A stretch of DNA of 8,815 nt, taken from the NCBI GenBank assembly GCA_013002265.1, contig JABDKK010000128.1:1-8815 (forward strand). The letters run 5' to 3'. The notes beneath the pieces are model-generated. The model searched no databases. It saw only the letters and a list, made by a program, of their open reading frames with translations, and was not told the origin of the DNA. Shown here one piece after another: positions 1-7,458 of the stretch (position 1 is the stretch's first letter; each line of letters opens with the position of its first letter). Both the position numbers and the translations under genes were made by a program. Source of the DNA: Candidatus Nitrosopumilus sp. (GTDB lineage Archaea > Thermoproteota > Nitrososphaeria > Nitrososphaerales > Nitrosopumilaceae).

Positions 1-410
1 CTTGAGGCTAGAAACAGGACTACTGCTTTATGCGTAGCACTCCTAATATTTTCAAGCAGGTACGATATTTCTTGTCTCGTGTAGGCTTTGTCATTACCAC
101 TTTTTCGTTCCTCTTTTAGCATCCTAAAGACTTTATCCCAATTCAGAATTATGTCATTAGCATAGTAGAATGTCTTTACTCCTGCCATCTTTGATCTGAT
201 GCCATTTCCTCTCAGATTCCTTCCTTTTAGATAAAAGACATAGTCTTCAACCATTTCTTGTGATTTTTTTACGTCAATGGTCAACAATGAATCAAAGTCT
301 CTGATTCTAAAGTAATCTCTGTATTTCTCAATCTCAAAATCATATCGTTCTCTTGTTTGCTCTGATGTAATCATGTTGTGAAAAACAATCAATGAGCGTT
401 GTGATCCCAT
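1..410 (-). CDS. Tyrosine recombinase/integrase, N-terminal part (3' end outside window)
   Basis: I read this partial gene by translating the minus strand from ATG at 410; it stays open to base 1, giving about 136 residues. The N-terminal two thirds look like the helical core-binding (SAM-like) domain of tyrosine recombinases: a segment with ERYDFEIEKYRDYF, then VEDYVFYLKGRNL and a helix with IRSKMAGVKTFYYAND. After it comes YTRQEISYLLENIRSATHKA and a hydrophobic strand ending LAS, the usual lead-in to the catalytic domain, where TGxR with the first catalytic arginine is expected immediately next. The catalytic R-H-R-Y residues all lie outside the window, so activity cannot be judged. The reading frame remains open upstream; GTG at 455 would add 15 residues and sits about 24 bases downstream of an A/T-rich TATA-like stretch, so 455 is a real alternative start. 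It is transcribed divergently from smc. It may be a resident Xer-like recombinase or the integrase of a mobile element; neither can be decided here. Confidence 0.78.
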   Translation of the reverse strand, partial: MGSQRSLIVFHNMITSEQTRERYDFEIEKYRDYFRIRDFDSLLTIDVKKSQEMVEDYVFYLKGRNLRGNGIRSKMAGVKTFYYANDIILNWDKVFRMLKEERKSGNDKAYTRQEISYLLENIRSATHKAVVLFLAS

Positions 411-546
411 AACTTTTTTCGATTTTTCATTGATAAAAGCAGCATTTCCGTTCACGGTAACGATTAGTATACTTATTTTTATCCACTATTTGGTCAACGA
501 ATCTTGTTAATCACCGATTATCCTACCTAACTGAGAATTAGTTCTA
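411..546. promoter_or_regulatory. Divergent intergenic region, recombinase/smc
   Basis: This short region must hold the starts of two divergent transcripts. On the minus strand an A/T-rich TATA-like stretch lies at 467-482 (GATAAAAATAAGTATA); its left part would place a leaderless start near GTG 455, its right part would give a leader of about 35 bases to ATG 410. On the plus strand only a weak box (GATTATCC, 518-525) lies about 25 bases before the smc TTG. No Shine-Dalgarno sequence precedes either gene. I see no inverted repeat that would suggest an operator. Confidence 0.35.
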
Positions 547-3500
547 TTGGTTCATGTTAAAAAAGTAGAGATCTTTGGTTTCAAATCATTTGGGTTTAAG
601 AATACAACTGTTCCGTTTGAACCTGGACTTGTATCGATCTCTGGCCCAAACGGTTCTGGAAAAAGTAACATTCTTGATGCAATAATTTTTGCAATGGGTG
701 AAAACAAACCAAAAGTTATGAGAGTTGATAAGCTAAGATCTCTGATCCATGATATTGAGGGAAACAGACGTGGACCTAAGATGGCAAGATCAAGTGTACA
801 TTTTGATAATTCTGATAGAAAAATTCCAGTTGATTCAGACAATATCGAGATCACAAGAGAGATGGATGAAAATGGAGAGAACAACTACTATCTTAACAAA
901 AAGAAAACAAACCGAAGTCACATTTTAGATCTTCTTGATATGGCAAATGCTGGATTGGGACAACTAAACGCAGTACAGCAAGGAACTGTAACTAGAATCT
1001 CAGAATTTACTTCAGAGGAAAAAAGAAAAACAATTGAAGATTTGATTGGACTGTCATATTTTGATGAAAAAAAGACAGAGGCTGTAAAACAACTCGATGA
1101 GGCAGATAGAAGATTAGAAATTGCTCTAGCTAAAATGGGTGAAATAAAAAAACGAATAGATGAGCTAGAGGAGGAACGAAACCAAAAATTAAGACACGAT
1201 ATTTTAGAACGAGAACTAAATCGATACAAGGCAATCTCTGCCGCAAATAAAATGAAGGTAATTTCAAGTCAGAAATCCGTCAAAGAAGACAATTTGAAGA
1301 ATATTACTGCTGAAATTACCCAATTAGACACAGAACGTGGTACAATTCGAGAAGAAATTTCTAGTCTGGAATCCGAAAAATCCAAACTGATGGCTGAAGC
1401 AAATGATTACACACAAGCAAAATCCACTTTGGATGCAGAAATTAGCTCTGCAATGGAACAATATGAAATAGATAACTCTGCAATTTCTGCATCAAAGAAA
1501 AGAATCACACAAATTGATTCTAGAATTCCTGAAATCAAATCTGAATTAGAAGGGATAGACAATGCTCGAGGAGACATTGAAAACCAAATCCAAAAAATTA
1601 AAGAATCTATTGAACAAACCAATCAAAAGAAAACAAAAATCAATGCAGATTTGGAAGTTGTCGACACTCAAAGAAATAAAATTTTAACAGAACAATCAGA
1701 AGCAGCAGCAAAAAAATCTGAGATTGATAAAAAAATTAAAACTCTTGATACGCAATTAAATGAAGCCAAACTAAAACTTTCAAAAGTTCAACATGAGAAA
1801 TATGAATCCACAATTAAAATCAAGGCAAACACTACAAAACATAATGAATTAGAACAGGATATAGAAAAACTAATTGGATACAAAACTCAACTGGAAACAA
1901 TGATAAAAAATCACACTGATTCTATCGCTGAAATTAAATCTAGAATTTCAAAACTGCAAGAAAGAAAATCAAAGATAAACAATGACATGGATGAATTAGG
2001 ATTAATATTGGAAAAATCTAGTACTGCGGCAACTCAATACAAATCAAAAATTAATACTGTAAAAGGATTCATGCATGAAGATTACACTGTTGCAAAACTA
2101 AAAGAAGATGCTGAAAAACTTGGCATTGAAGGTTTAGTGTATGAAATGATTTCATGGGACAAACAATACGATCGCTCTGTTCTTGCAGTAAGTTCAGACT
2201 GGATTAAAGCAATTGTCGTAAAAGACTTTGCCACATTGCTTGGTATAGCTGAAGTTGCTAGAAGTAAAAAACTTCCAAAACTCAAAATAATTCCACTGGA
2301 TGCAATACCTAAGTTTAAATTTACATTGCCAAAGGAAAAAGGCGTTCTGGGAATTTTAGCTGATTATGTTAAATGTGATGATGCTTTTTCTCCACTCAAA
2401 ACATTCCTTTTTGGTAATATTGTCCTCACTGAAACCCGTGAATATGCCTATAATGTATCTAAACTAGGATACAAATCCGTTACTCTTGATGGTGAATTCT
2501 TTGAAGCAAAGGGAGGCACTGTGGTCATTGACATTAATTCAAAAATTTCCAAACTCACTAAATTAATTTCTATGAGTAGTGACATTGATGGATTGTTCCA
2601 ATCTATTAGTTTGATAAAAAAATACATTCAAAAGAAAAAACACAGTCTTAAAAAATTAGACGATTTAATTCAATCTTATGCTGACAGACTATCCATCTCT
2701 GAAAATTCACTTACATCCACAAATGAAACCTATTCAAATTTGAAATCAAGAATAACATCTGCAATTAATATGAAAGAACATCTAAAACAAAGAATCTCTA
2801 CTTTAACTGAGAGGAATTCTTTAATTGAATCTGAAATATCCACAAATGAATCTCACATAGAGTCTCTAAATCAGAGAATTGCAATTGTTGAAGAAAACTA
2901 TGCCAGCGGTGAGCAAAACAGAATTGCCAATGAACTATCAAAAATAAACATCAAGAAAGCAGATATTGAAAAACTTTACACGACAATAATGAATGAATAC
3001 CGTGACAAATCATCACAACTTACTACTTTACAGACACAAGATAATAGGGAAAAATCTCAATCAAACAGATTACATGATGAAGAAAATTCATTAAATCTTG
3101 AACGCCAAGAGTTAGAAACTAAGATTAACGAATTAGAAATTCAAAAAGAATCAAAATCCAAAATCCTTGTAGAGTTAAGGGAAAAAGAACAAGAGCTTAT
3201 TTCTTCTTCTGGCTCTTCAATTGACCATCTAAAAGAATATGATGATAAACTAAAAATTTTATCAGAAAAGGATCGTGAACTCACGAAACAGATCAATACA
3301 TTAGAGCGACAATCTGATTCATTGAATCGTGATTTGCATGATTTAATTCAAAATGAATCAAAATTACAACAAATTCTATCTGCCTTTGGCTTCAGTAAAG
3401 ATATGGAGACATTTGATGTTGATTCTATTGTACAAGGATTGAGTACTGAACTGTCATCGCTTAATGCCTTAAATGCAAAAGCACCCGAAACCTATCTGGA

Positions 3501-4071
3501 AGTATCCTATGGTTACCGTTCAATGTCTACAAGAAAGAATTCTCTCGAGGAAGAAAGAAACTCAATTGTCAAATTCATTGAAGATATAGAAAAAGACAAG
3601 CGCCAAACCTTTTTGGATGCATTTGATAAAGTCGATAAAGAAATTAGATTAATCTTTAACAAAATGACTGGAGGAAATGCTTGGCTTGAATTACAAAATG
3701 AAGATGATATTTTCAATTCTGGAATTTCATATCTGATTCAATTCCCAAATAAACCAAAAAGAGAATCTACCTCTATCAGCGGTGGTGAAAAGACATTAGC
3801 TGCAATTGTATTTGTACTTGCATTACAAAAACTAAAGCCATCTCCATTTTATCTCTTTGATGAAGTTGATGCACATCTTGATGCACCAAACTCTGAAAGA
3901 TTAGCAAATATTTTAGAAGAGCGTTCCAAAGAAAGTCAATTCATAATGGTATCTCTTAAAGACTCTGTTGTAAAAAGGGCCAAACTAATCTATGGTGTTT
4001 TCCCAAAGAACGGCGTTTCAAATGTTGTAACATACAAAGATAAACGAATGCCATCGGTTAGAACATCTTAA
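547..4071 (+). CDS. smc: Chromosome segregation ATPase SMC
   Basis: This 1174-residue protein has the full SMC architecture. The N-terminal head opens with the SMC hallmark GFKSFG (residues 11-16), then Walker A GPNGSGKS (33-40) and the Q-loop region NAVQQG (141-146). Two long Lys/Glu-rich coiled-coil arms (about 150-500 and 670-1010) flank a globular hinge (about 505-665). The C-terminal head carries the ABC signature SISGGEKT (from 1076) and Walker B/D-loop FDEVDAHLD (1104-1112), with the catalytic glutamate at E1106. SMC dimers bind and loop DNA to organise and segregate chromosomes. Length and order match prokaryotic SMC; the undivided hinge and signature argue against Rad50. The start is TTG: an in-frame TGA at 532 lies just upstream, and the next in-frame ATG falls after Walker A. 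No scpA or scpB lies next to it. Its stop overlaps that of the opposing ABC gene. Confidence 0.97.
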   Translation: MVHVKKVEIFGFKSFGFKNTTVPFEPGLVSISGPNGSGKSNILDAIIFAMGENKPKVMRVDKLRSLIHDIEGNRRGPKMARSSVHFDNSDRKIPVDSDNIEITREMDENGENNYYLNKKKTNRSHILDLLDMANAGLGQLNAVQQGTVTRISEFTSEEKRKTIEDLIGLSYFDEKKTEAVKQLDEADRRLEIALAKMGEIKKRIDELEEERNQKLRHDILERELNRYKAISAANKMKVISSQKSVKEDNLKNITAEITQLDTERGTIREEISSLESEKSKLMAEANDYTQAKSTLDAEISSAMEQYEIDNSAISASKKRITQIDSRIPEIKSELEGIDNARGDIENQIQKIKESIEQTNQKKTKINADLEVVDTQRNKILTEQSEAAAKKSEIDKKIKTLDTQLNEAKLKLSKVQHEKYESTIKIKANTTKHNELEQDIEKLIGYKTQLETMIKNHTDSIAEIKSRISKLQERKSKINNDMDELGLILEKSSTAATQYKSKINTVKGFMHEDYTVAKLKEDAEKLGIEGLVYEMISWDKQYDRSVLAVSSDWIKAIVVKDFATLLGIAEVARSKKLPKLKIIPLDAIPKFKFTLPKEKGVLGILADYVKCDDAFSPLKTFLFGNIVLTETREYAYNVSKLGYKSVTLDGEFFEAKGGTVVIDINSKISKLTKLISMSSDIDGLFQSISLIKKYIQKKKHSLKKLDDLIQSYADRLSISENSLTSTNETYSNLKSRITSAINMKEHLKQRISTLTERNSLIESEISTNESHIESLNQRIAIVEENYASGEQNRIANELSKINIKKADIEKLYTTIMNEYRDKSSQLTTLQTQDNREKSQSNRLHDEENSLNLERQELETKINELEIQKESKSKILVELREKEQELISSSGSSIDHLKEYDDKLKILSEKDRELTKQINTLERQSDSLNRDLHDLIQNESKLQQILSAFGFSKDMETFDVDSIVQGLSTELSSLNALNAKAPETYLEVSYGYRSMSTRKNSLEEERNSIVKFIEDIEKDKRQTFLDAFDKVDKEIRLIFNKMTGGNAWLELQNEDDIFNSGISYLIQFPNKPKRESTSISGGEKTLAAIVFVLALQKLKPSPFYLFDEVDAHLDAPNSERLANILEERSKESQFIMVSLKDSVVKRAKLIYGVFPKNGVSNVVTYKDKRMPSVRTS
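4068..4071. other. Shared TTAA at smc / ABC-ATPase convergent ends
   Basis: The plus-strand stop of smc is TAA at 4069-4071 and the minus-strand stop of the ABC ATPase gene is TAA read from 4070 to 4068, so both stops use one palindromic TTAA. There is no intergenic space, and neither strand shows a strong T-run directly after its stop. Transcription from each side should therefore continue into the opposing coding region before ending. Confidence 0.9.
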
Positions 4072-5033
4072 TCCAACTCTACATAACATGCACAAAAATG
4101 GTCATCTCCAACTTTCTCTAATGCAGGATCTTCTTTACACTTATCAATTTGATAAGGGCATCTTGATCTAAACCTACATCCCTCATACACATCAACATCA
4201 ATTGGTTCATTAATTCTGATTTTCTTTTCTTTGTACAGGTTTTTAGGGTCTGGCTCTGAAATTGCATCAATTAGTGCCTGAGTGTATGGATGTCTTGGTT
4301 TTTGTAAAACTTCGTCAATAGTGCCAATTTCTACAATTCTTCCAAGATATAGTATCCCAATTCTTTGCCCAAAATATCTTGCAGTGGCCAAATCATGCGT
4401 GATATAGATAAATGAAACATCATATTTTTTCTGTAGTTCATGCATCAATTCCAACATCTCCGCTCTGATTGACATGTCAAGCATGGAGACTGGTTCGTCT
4501 GCAATGATTATCTTTGGTTTAACAGATAGGGCTCTTGCAAGAACCACTCTCTGTCTTTGTCCTCCTGATAACATGTGGGGGTATTTTTTAATAATCTCTT
4601 CAGCAGGTTCTAATTTTACCTCCTTTAGCACCTCTGTAACTCTTTGTACTCTTTCAGATTTGTTTCCCATTTTGTGAATTTCAAGAGGTTCAGCTACGAT
4701 ATCTCTGATTTTCATTCTAGGATTAATAGAGTCATATGGATCTTGATGTATCATTTGACAATTCATTCTAATTTTTTTAAGACTTTCTTCATCCTCGCCA
4801 ATGATTTGATCTTCAAAAATTACATTCCCTGAATCTGGTTCAATTGATTTTAAAATTAATTTTGCAATAGTTGATTTCCCTGAACCTGATTCTCCAGCTA
4901 AAACAAACACTTCACCTTTTTTTAGCGAAAATGTGATGTCATCTGCTGCTTTCACTGTGGCAGCTTTTGATCCAAAAATTCCTTTTTTGACAAAATATTT
5001 TTTTAAATGCTCTACTTTGAGAATCTCATTCAT
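4068..5033 (-). CDS. OppF/DppF-type ABC transporter ATPase
   Basis: This is a complete 321-residue nucleotide-binding subunit of an oligopeptide/dipeptide-type ABC importer, acting on the cytoplasmic face of the membrane. Numbered from ATG 5033: Walker A GESGSGKST (47-55), Q-loop around Q97 in HQDPYDSINPR, signature LSGGQRQR (155-162), Walker B IIIADEP with E180, D-loop through D186, and switch histidine H213 in ITHD. The HPYTQAL segment and the C-terminal cysteine cluster (C286, C292, C299, C316, with RCPY) mark the oligopeptide-transporter C-terminal extension, which in this family can bind an iron-sulfur cluster. C314 is an additional cysteine beside C316. TTG at 5036 is an alternative start three bases upstream; ATG 5033 is preferred and lies about 25 bases from a TATA-like box. 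No permease, substrate-binding protein or DppD-type partner is in the window, so the substrate is unknown. The gene is divergent from egtD and overlaps the smc stop. Confidence 0.94.
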   Translation of the reverse strand: MNEILKVEHLKKYFVKKGIFGSKAATVKAADDITFSLKKGEVFVLAGESGSGKSTIAKLILKSIEPDSGNVIFEDQIIGEDEESLKKIRMNCQMIHQDPYDSINPRMKIRDIVAEPLEIHKMGNKSERVQRVTEVLKEVKLEPAEEIIKKYPHMLSGGQRQRVVLARALSVKPKIIIADEPVSMLDMSIRAEMLELMHELQKKYDVSFIYITHDLATARYFGQRIGILYLGRIVEIGTIDEVLQKPRHPYTQALIDAISEPDPKNLYKEKKIRINEPIDVDVYEGCRFRSRCPYQIDKCKEDPALEKVGDDHFCACYVELD

Positions 5034-5054
5034 CAATAACTAATGAATAAAGAA

Positions 5055-5061
5055 GTATATC
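5055..5061 (-). promoter_or_regulatory. TATA-like box for the ABC ATPase gene
   Basis: GATATAC on the minus strand is centred about 25 bases upstream of ATG 5033, the spacing expected if transcription begins at or next to the start codon. There is no Shine-Dalgarno motif between it and the ATG. This is inferred from sequence only. Confidence 0.45.
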
Positions 5062-5093
5062 AAGAAATATGATTTATGCGTAGAGGATGGGAT

Positions 5094-5107
5094 AAAGAAT
5101 TTATGTT
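5094..5107 (+). promoter_or_regulatory. BRE/TATA-like promoter of egtD
   Basis: Purine-rich AAAGAA (5094-5099) is followed directly by TTTATGTT (5100-5107), matching the archaeal BRE plus box A arrangement. The box is centred about 25 bases upstream of TTG 5129, which supports a leaderless egtD transcript beginning at this TTG. It shares the 95-base divergent region with the ABC ATPase promoter, so the two could be co-regulated, but no operator-like repeat is visible. Confidence 0.5.
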
Positions 5108-5128
5108 AAAGAATTACGAATTTAATAC

Positions 5129-6151
5129 TTGAGTGACACCGTTCAAAAAAATCTTAACTACAAAAAATATGTAATCGATTCTAGACTGCAATATTTTAAA
5201 CCGCATTCAACAAAAATTGAGAAGAGTTTTGCTGAAGATATATCTTCAAGTTTGATTGATGATTCAAAATTTATCAATCCGAAATATTTCTATGACAAAA
5301 AGGGATCTGAATTATTTGAAAAGATCTGTACTCTTCCTGAATATTATCCAACACGTACTGAAATTTCTATTCTAAAGAATTTGCAAGATGAATTACCAAA
5401 TTACATTGATCATACATTCAGATTAGTTGAACTCGGTAGCGGCGCATCCATTAAAACTAGATTACTGCTTGATATTTTTACCAGTATTCAGAAAAAAATC
5501 GAATATTTTCCTATTGACATCTCTGAAATTCTTACAGAAAGTTCTGAATTATTGTTAAAAGATTATGATAATCTCCACATTACCGGAATCATTGACACCT
5601 ATGAGGGGGGTCTTGAATTTCTTAAAACTTATGATGATAAGAAAAATCTCATTATATTTTTGGGTTCAAGTTTTGGCAATTTTACACCTAAAGATGGCCA
5701 TAGATTTTTACAAAAAATTCACTCTACGATGAAGTCTGATGATCTTTTTTTGATTGGATTGGATCTAGTAAAGGATAAAGAGATTTTAGAATCAGCATAT
5801 GATGATTCACAAGGCATTACTGCTAAATTCAATCTTAATGTTCTTTCACGAATCAATGACGAGCTTGATGCTGATTTTGATTTGGATAATTTTTCACATC
5901 ATGCGGTTTACAATGATAAAGATCAAAGAATTGAGATGTATCTGCAATCTTTGGTAAATCAATCGGTAATCATATCCAAATCCAATCTAACTTTGCATTT
6001 AGAAAAAGATGAATTGATTCATACTGAATATTCTCATAAATACAGACTTACTCAGATTCAAGATTTTCTAACTAAAACTGGTTTTAAAATTAAACATACA
6101 TGGTTGGATGATAAAAAACATTTTTCATTAACACTTGTTTCAAAAAATTAA
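5129..6151 (+). CDS. egtD: L-histidine N-alpha-methyltransferase EgtD
   Basis: This 340-residue protein matches the EgtD family, which uses three SAM molecules to trimethylate the alpha-amino group of histidine, giving hercynine, the first step of ergothioneine synthesis. The N-terminal family motif KYFYDKKGSELF (52-63) precedes LPEYYPTRTE (69-78). The SAM-binding motif VELGSGAS runs 100-107, followed by the FPIDISE strand (127-133) and the LGSSFGNFTP loop (178-187). Residues equivalent to those lining the active site in Mycobacterium smegmatis EgtD (G161, N166, Y206, M252, E282, S284, from memory) are all present at a constant offset of 18: G179, N184, Y224, M270, E300, S302. The start is TTG: an in-frame TAA lies at 5123-5125 and no methionine occurs before the conserved motifs. 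It converges on egtB and shares its stop. It is a soluble cytoplasmic enzyme by its lack of signal or membrane segments. Confidence 0.94.
   Translation: MSDTVQKNLNYKKYVIDSRLQYFKPHSTKIEKSFAEDISSSLIDDSKFINPKYFYDKKGSELFEKICTLPEYYPTRTEISILKNLQDELPNYIDHTFRLVELGSGASIKTRLLLDIFTSIQKKIEYFPIDISEILTESSELLLKDYDNLHITGIIDTYEGGLEFLKTYDDKKNLIIFLGSSFGNFTPKDGHRFLQKIHSTMKSDDLFLIGLDLVKDKEILESAYDDSQGITAKFNLNVLSRINDELDADFDLDNFSHHAVYNDKDQRIEMYLQSLVNQSVIISKSNLTLHLEKDELIHTEYSHKYRLTQIQDFLTKTGFKIKHTWLDDKKHFSLTLVSKN
6113..6147 (-). terminator. T-rich tracts after egtB, inside egtD
   Basis: Reading on from the egtB stop on the minus strand, six T's occur at once (6147-6142) and another six follow at 6118-6113. Archaeal termination often uses such U-rich tracts without a hairpin. 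Both tracts lie within the 3' end of egtD, where they are the complement of Lys/Asn codons, so their abundance may only reflect A-rich coding sequence. Confidence 0.35.
6148..6151. other. Shared TTAA at egtD / egtB convergent ends
   Basis: The egtD stop TAA (6149-6151) and the egtB stop TAA (read 6150 to 6148) overlap on one TTAA, the same arrangement as at 4068-4071. The convergent genes have no spacer, so their 3' transcript ends are expected to be complementary. Confidence 0.9.
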
Positions 6152-7458
6152 TAGTCTTCTGCGCATCTAAATCCTGAAAACAACCATCTTTCATCTAATC
6201 TGAAAAAATTCCTATAACTTCCTCTGATAGACATTGATGGTGTTGCAAATGATCCTCCTCTCAGAACTTTTTGATTAGTAAACCATTTATCGTTGTATTC
6301 ATCAAATCCTGATTTGAATCCAGGATACCCTACAAATTCCGATGATGTCCATTCCCAAACATCTCCTATCATTTGATGACACCCTGATGGACTGACTCCT
6401 TTTGGAAAAACACCTACATCTGCACATCCCCAATTGTAAGATTCAAGTAAATTACACTTCCCTGCTGATGGTGAATCGTTTCCCCAAGGATAGATTGCTT
6501 TTTCCTCCTTTTCTTCGTTCCAGCAAGCTGCTTTTTCCCATTCTGCTTCGGTTGGCAATCTTTTTCCTGCCCATTTACAATAAGCATCTGCTTCATAATA
6601 GCTGACGTGACAGACTGGTTCATTTGGATTAATTTTTCTTATCCCTAGAAAGTCCCTAACATGCCATTGACCCTCAATTTTTTCCCAATACATTGGGGCT
6701 TTCCAATTATTACTTTTTACCTTCTCCCATCCATCTGACAACCAATACCTGTATGTCTCATACCCTCCATCTTCGACAAATTTTAGATATTCTTCATTTG
6801 TGATTGGAAACACGTCTATTTTGAAATCATTTAGGTAAACTTTGTGTTCTGGTGCTTCGATATCATAGCAAAACTCACTTCCATTATACCCCATTGTGTA
6901 AATCCCACCTTTGATCAAAACTGATTTTTTCTCAACATGTTTTTGTCTTGGAATTGAATTTTTTGTTACTGGCTTGTATTGTTCTGCTAGCAGATGTTGT
7001 AAATCATATACTAGGAGTTCTTGGTGTTGGCATTCATGATGAAAACCCATGACGATTAGTCTTTTTGCTTCATCACTGAGCGATTGAGATTCAATAAAGC
7101 GCTCCACTCTTTGATTAATTGTATTAAAGTATTGGAATATTTGATCAACTGTTGGTCTTGAAACCACCCCTCGTAATCCTTTGTCATGTGGCACACCAAA
7201 TTGTTGATAATACGAATTTAGGTACTCTGAAAATTCTTTAGAATAAAATTCATAGTTTTTATCTAATTTGCTCATTATTGCCTCATAAATCCAACTCACA
7301 TGACCAATGTGCCACTTTGGTGGGCTCATATAAGATGCAGTTTGAACAACATAGTCATCTTTCTCTAAAGTCTTTACAAGCTGCAGTGTTCTGTTTCTAG
7401 TTTCTCTAAATGACTCTAGTAACGATTTACCCTCTTCTAATTGTGGATTGCTTGTCAT
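6148..7458 (-). CDS. egtB: Ergothioneine sulfoxide synthase EgtB (hercynine oxygenase)
   Basis: This 436-residue protein has the two-domain layout of EgtB: an N-terminal DinB-like helical bundle (about 10-160) and a C-terminal formylglycine-generating-enzyme-like (FGE-sulfatase) domain (about 175-436). EgtB uses non-haem iron and oxygen to form a C-S bond between hercynine and a thiol donor (gamma-glutamylcysteine or cysteine), giving a sulfoxide. The three expected iron ligands are present: H53 in KWHIGHVSW, and H141 and H145 in HHECQHQE. NSYYQQFG (81-88) and SRPT (100-103) are further family motifs. The FGE part shows GGIYTMG, RLPTEAEWE, GDVWEWTSS, LRGGSFATPS and the terminal SGFRCAEDY. ATG 7458 is chosen because a TATA-like box lies 27-28 bases upstream; TTG 7467 would add three residues but is too close to that box. 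It is split from EgtD, not fused as in OvoA. Thiol donor specificity cannot be read with confidence. Confidence 0.93.
   Translation of the reverse strand: MTSNPQLEEGKSLLESFRETRNRTLQLVKTLEKDDYVVQTASYMSPPKWHIGHVSWIYEAIMSKLDKNYEFYSKEFSEYLNSYYQQFGVPHDKGLRGVVSRPTVDQIFQYFNTINQRVERFIESQSLSDEAKRLIVMGFHHECQHQELLVYDLQHLLAEQYKPVTKNSIPRQKHVEKKSVLIKGGIYTMGYNGSEFCYDIEAPEHKVYLNDFKIDVFPITNEEYLKFVEDGGYETYRYWLSDGWEKVKSNNWKAPMYWEKIEGQWHVRDFLGIRKINPNEPVCHVSYYEADAYCKWAGKRLPTEAEWEKAACWNEEKEEKAIYPWGNDSPSAGKCNLLESYNWGCADVGVFPKGVSPSGCHQMIGDVWEWTSSEFVGYPGFKSGFDEYNDKWFTNQKVLRGGSFATPSMSIRGSYRNFFRLDERWLFSGFRCAEDY

Noticed and set aside
552..3716. Several open frames of 67-110 codons on the minus strand within smc
   Set aside because: They are antisense to a strongly coding SMC frame, have Ser/Phe-rich compositions typical of reversed Lys/Glu coiled-coil codons, and show no motif.
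4474..4832. Short plus-strand open frames inside the ABC ATPase gene
   Set aside because: They lie opposite the Walker B, signature and Q-loop codons of the real gene and look like shadows.
27..5083. TTTATGCGTAG occurring at 27-37 and again at 5073-5083
   Set aside because: An 11-base match is expected by chance several times in a window of this size; the flanks differ and one copy is inside a coding region.
6402..6623. Two short open frames, one on each strand, inside egtB
   Set aside because: They overlap the conserved FGE-domain coding frame and show no domain or start signal.
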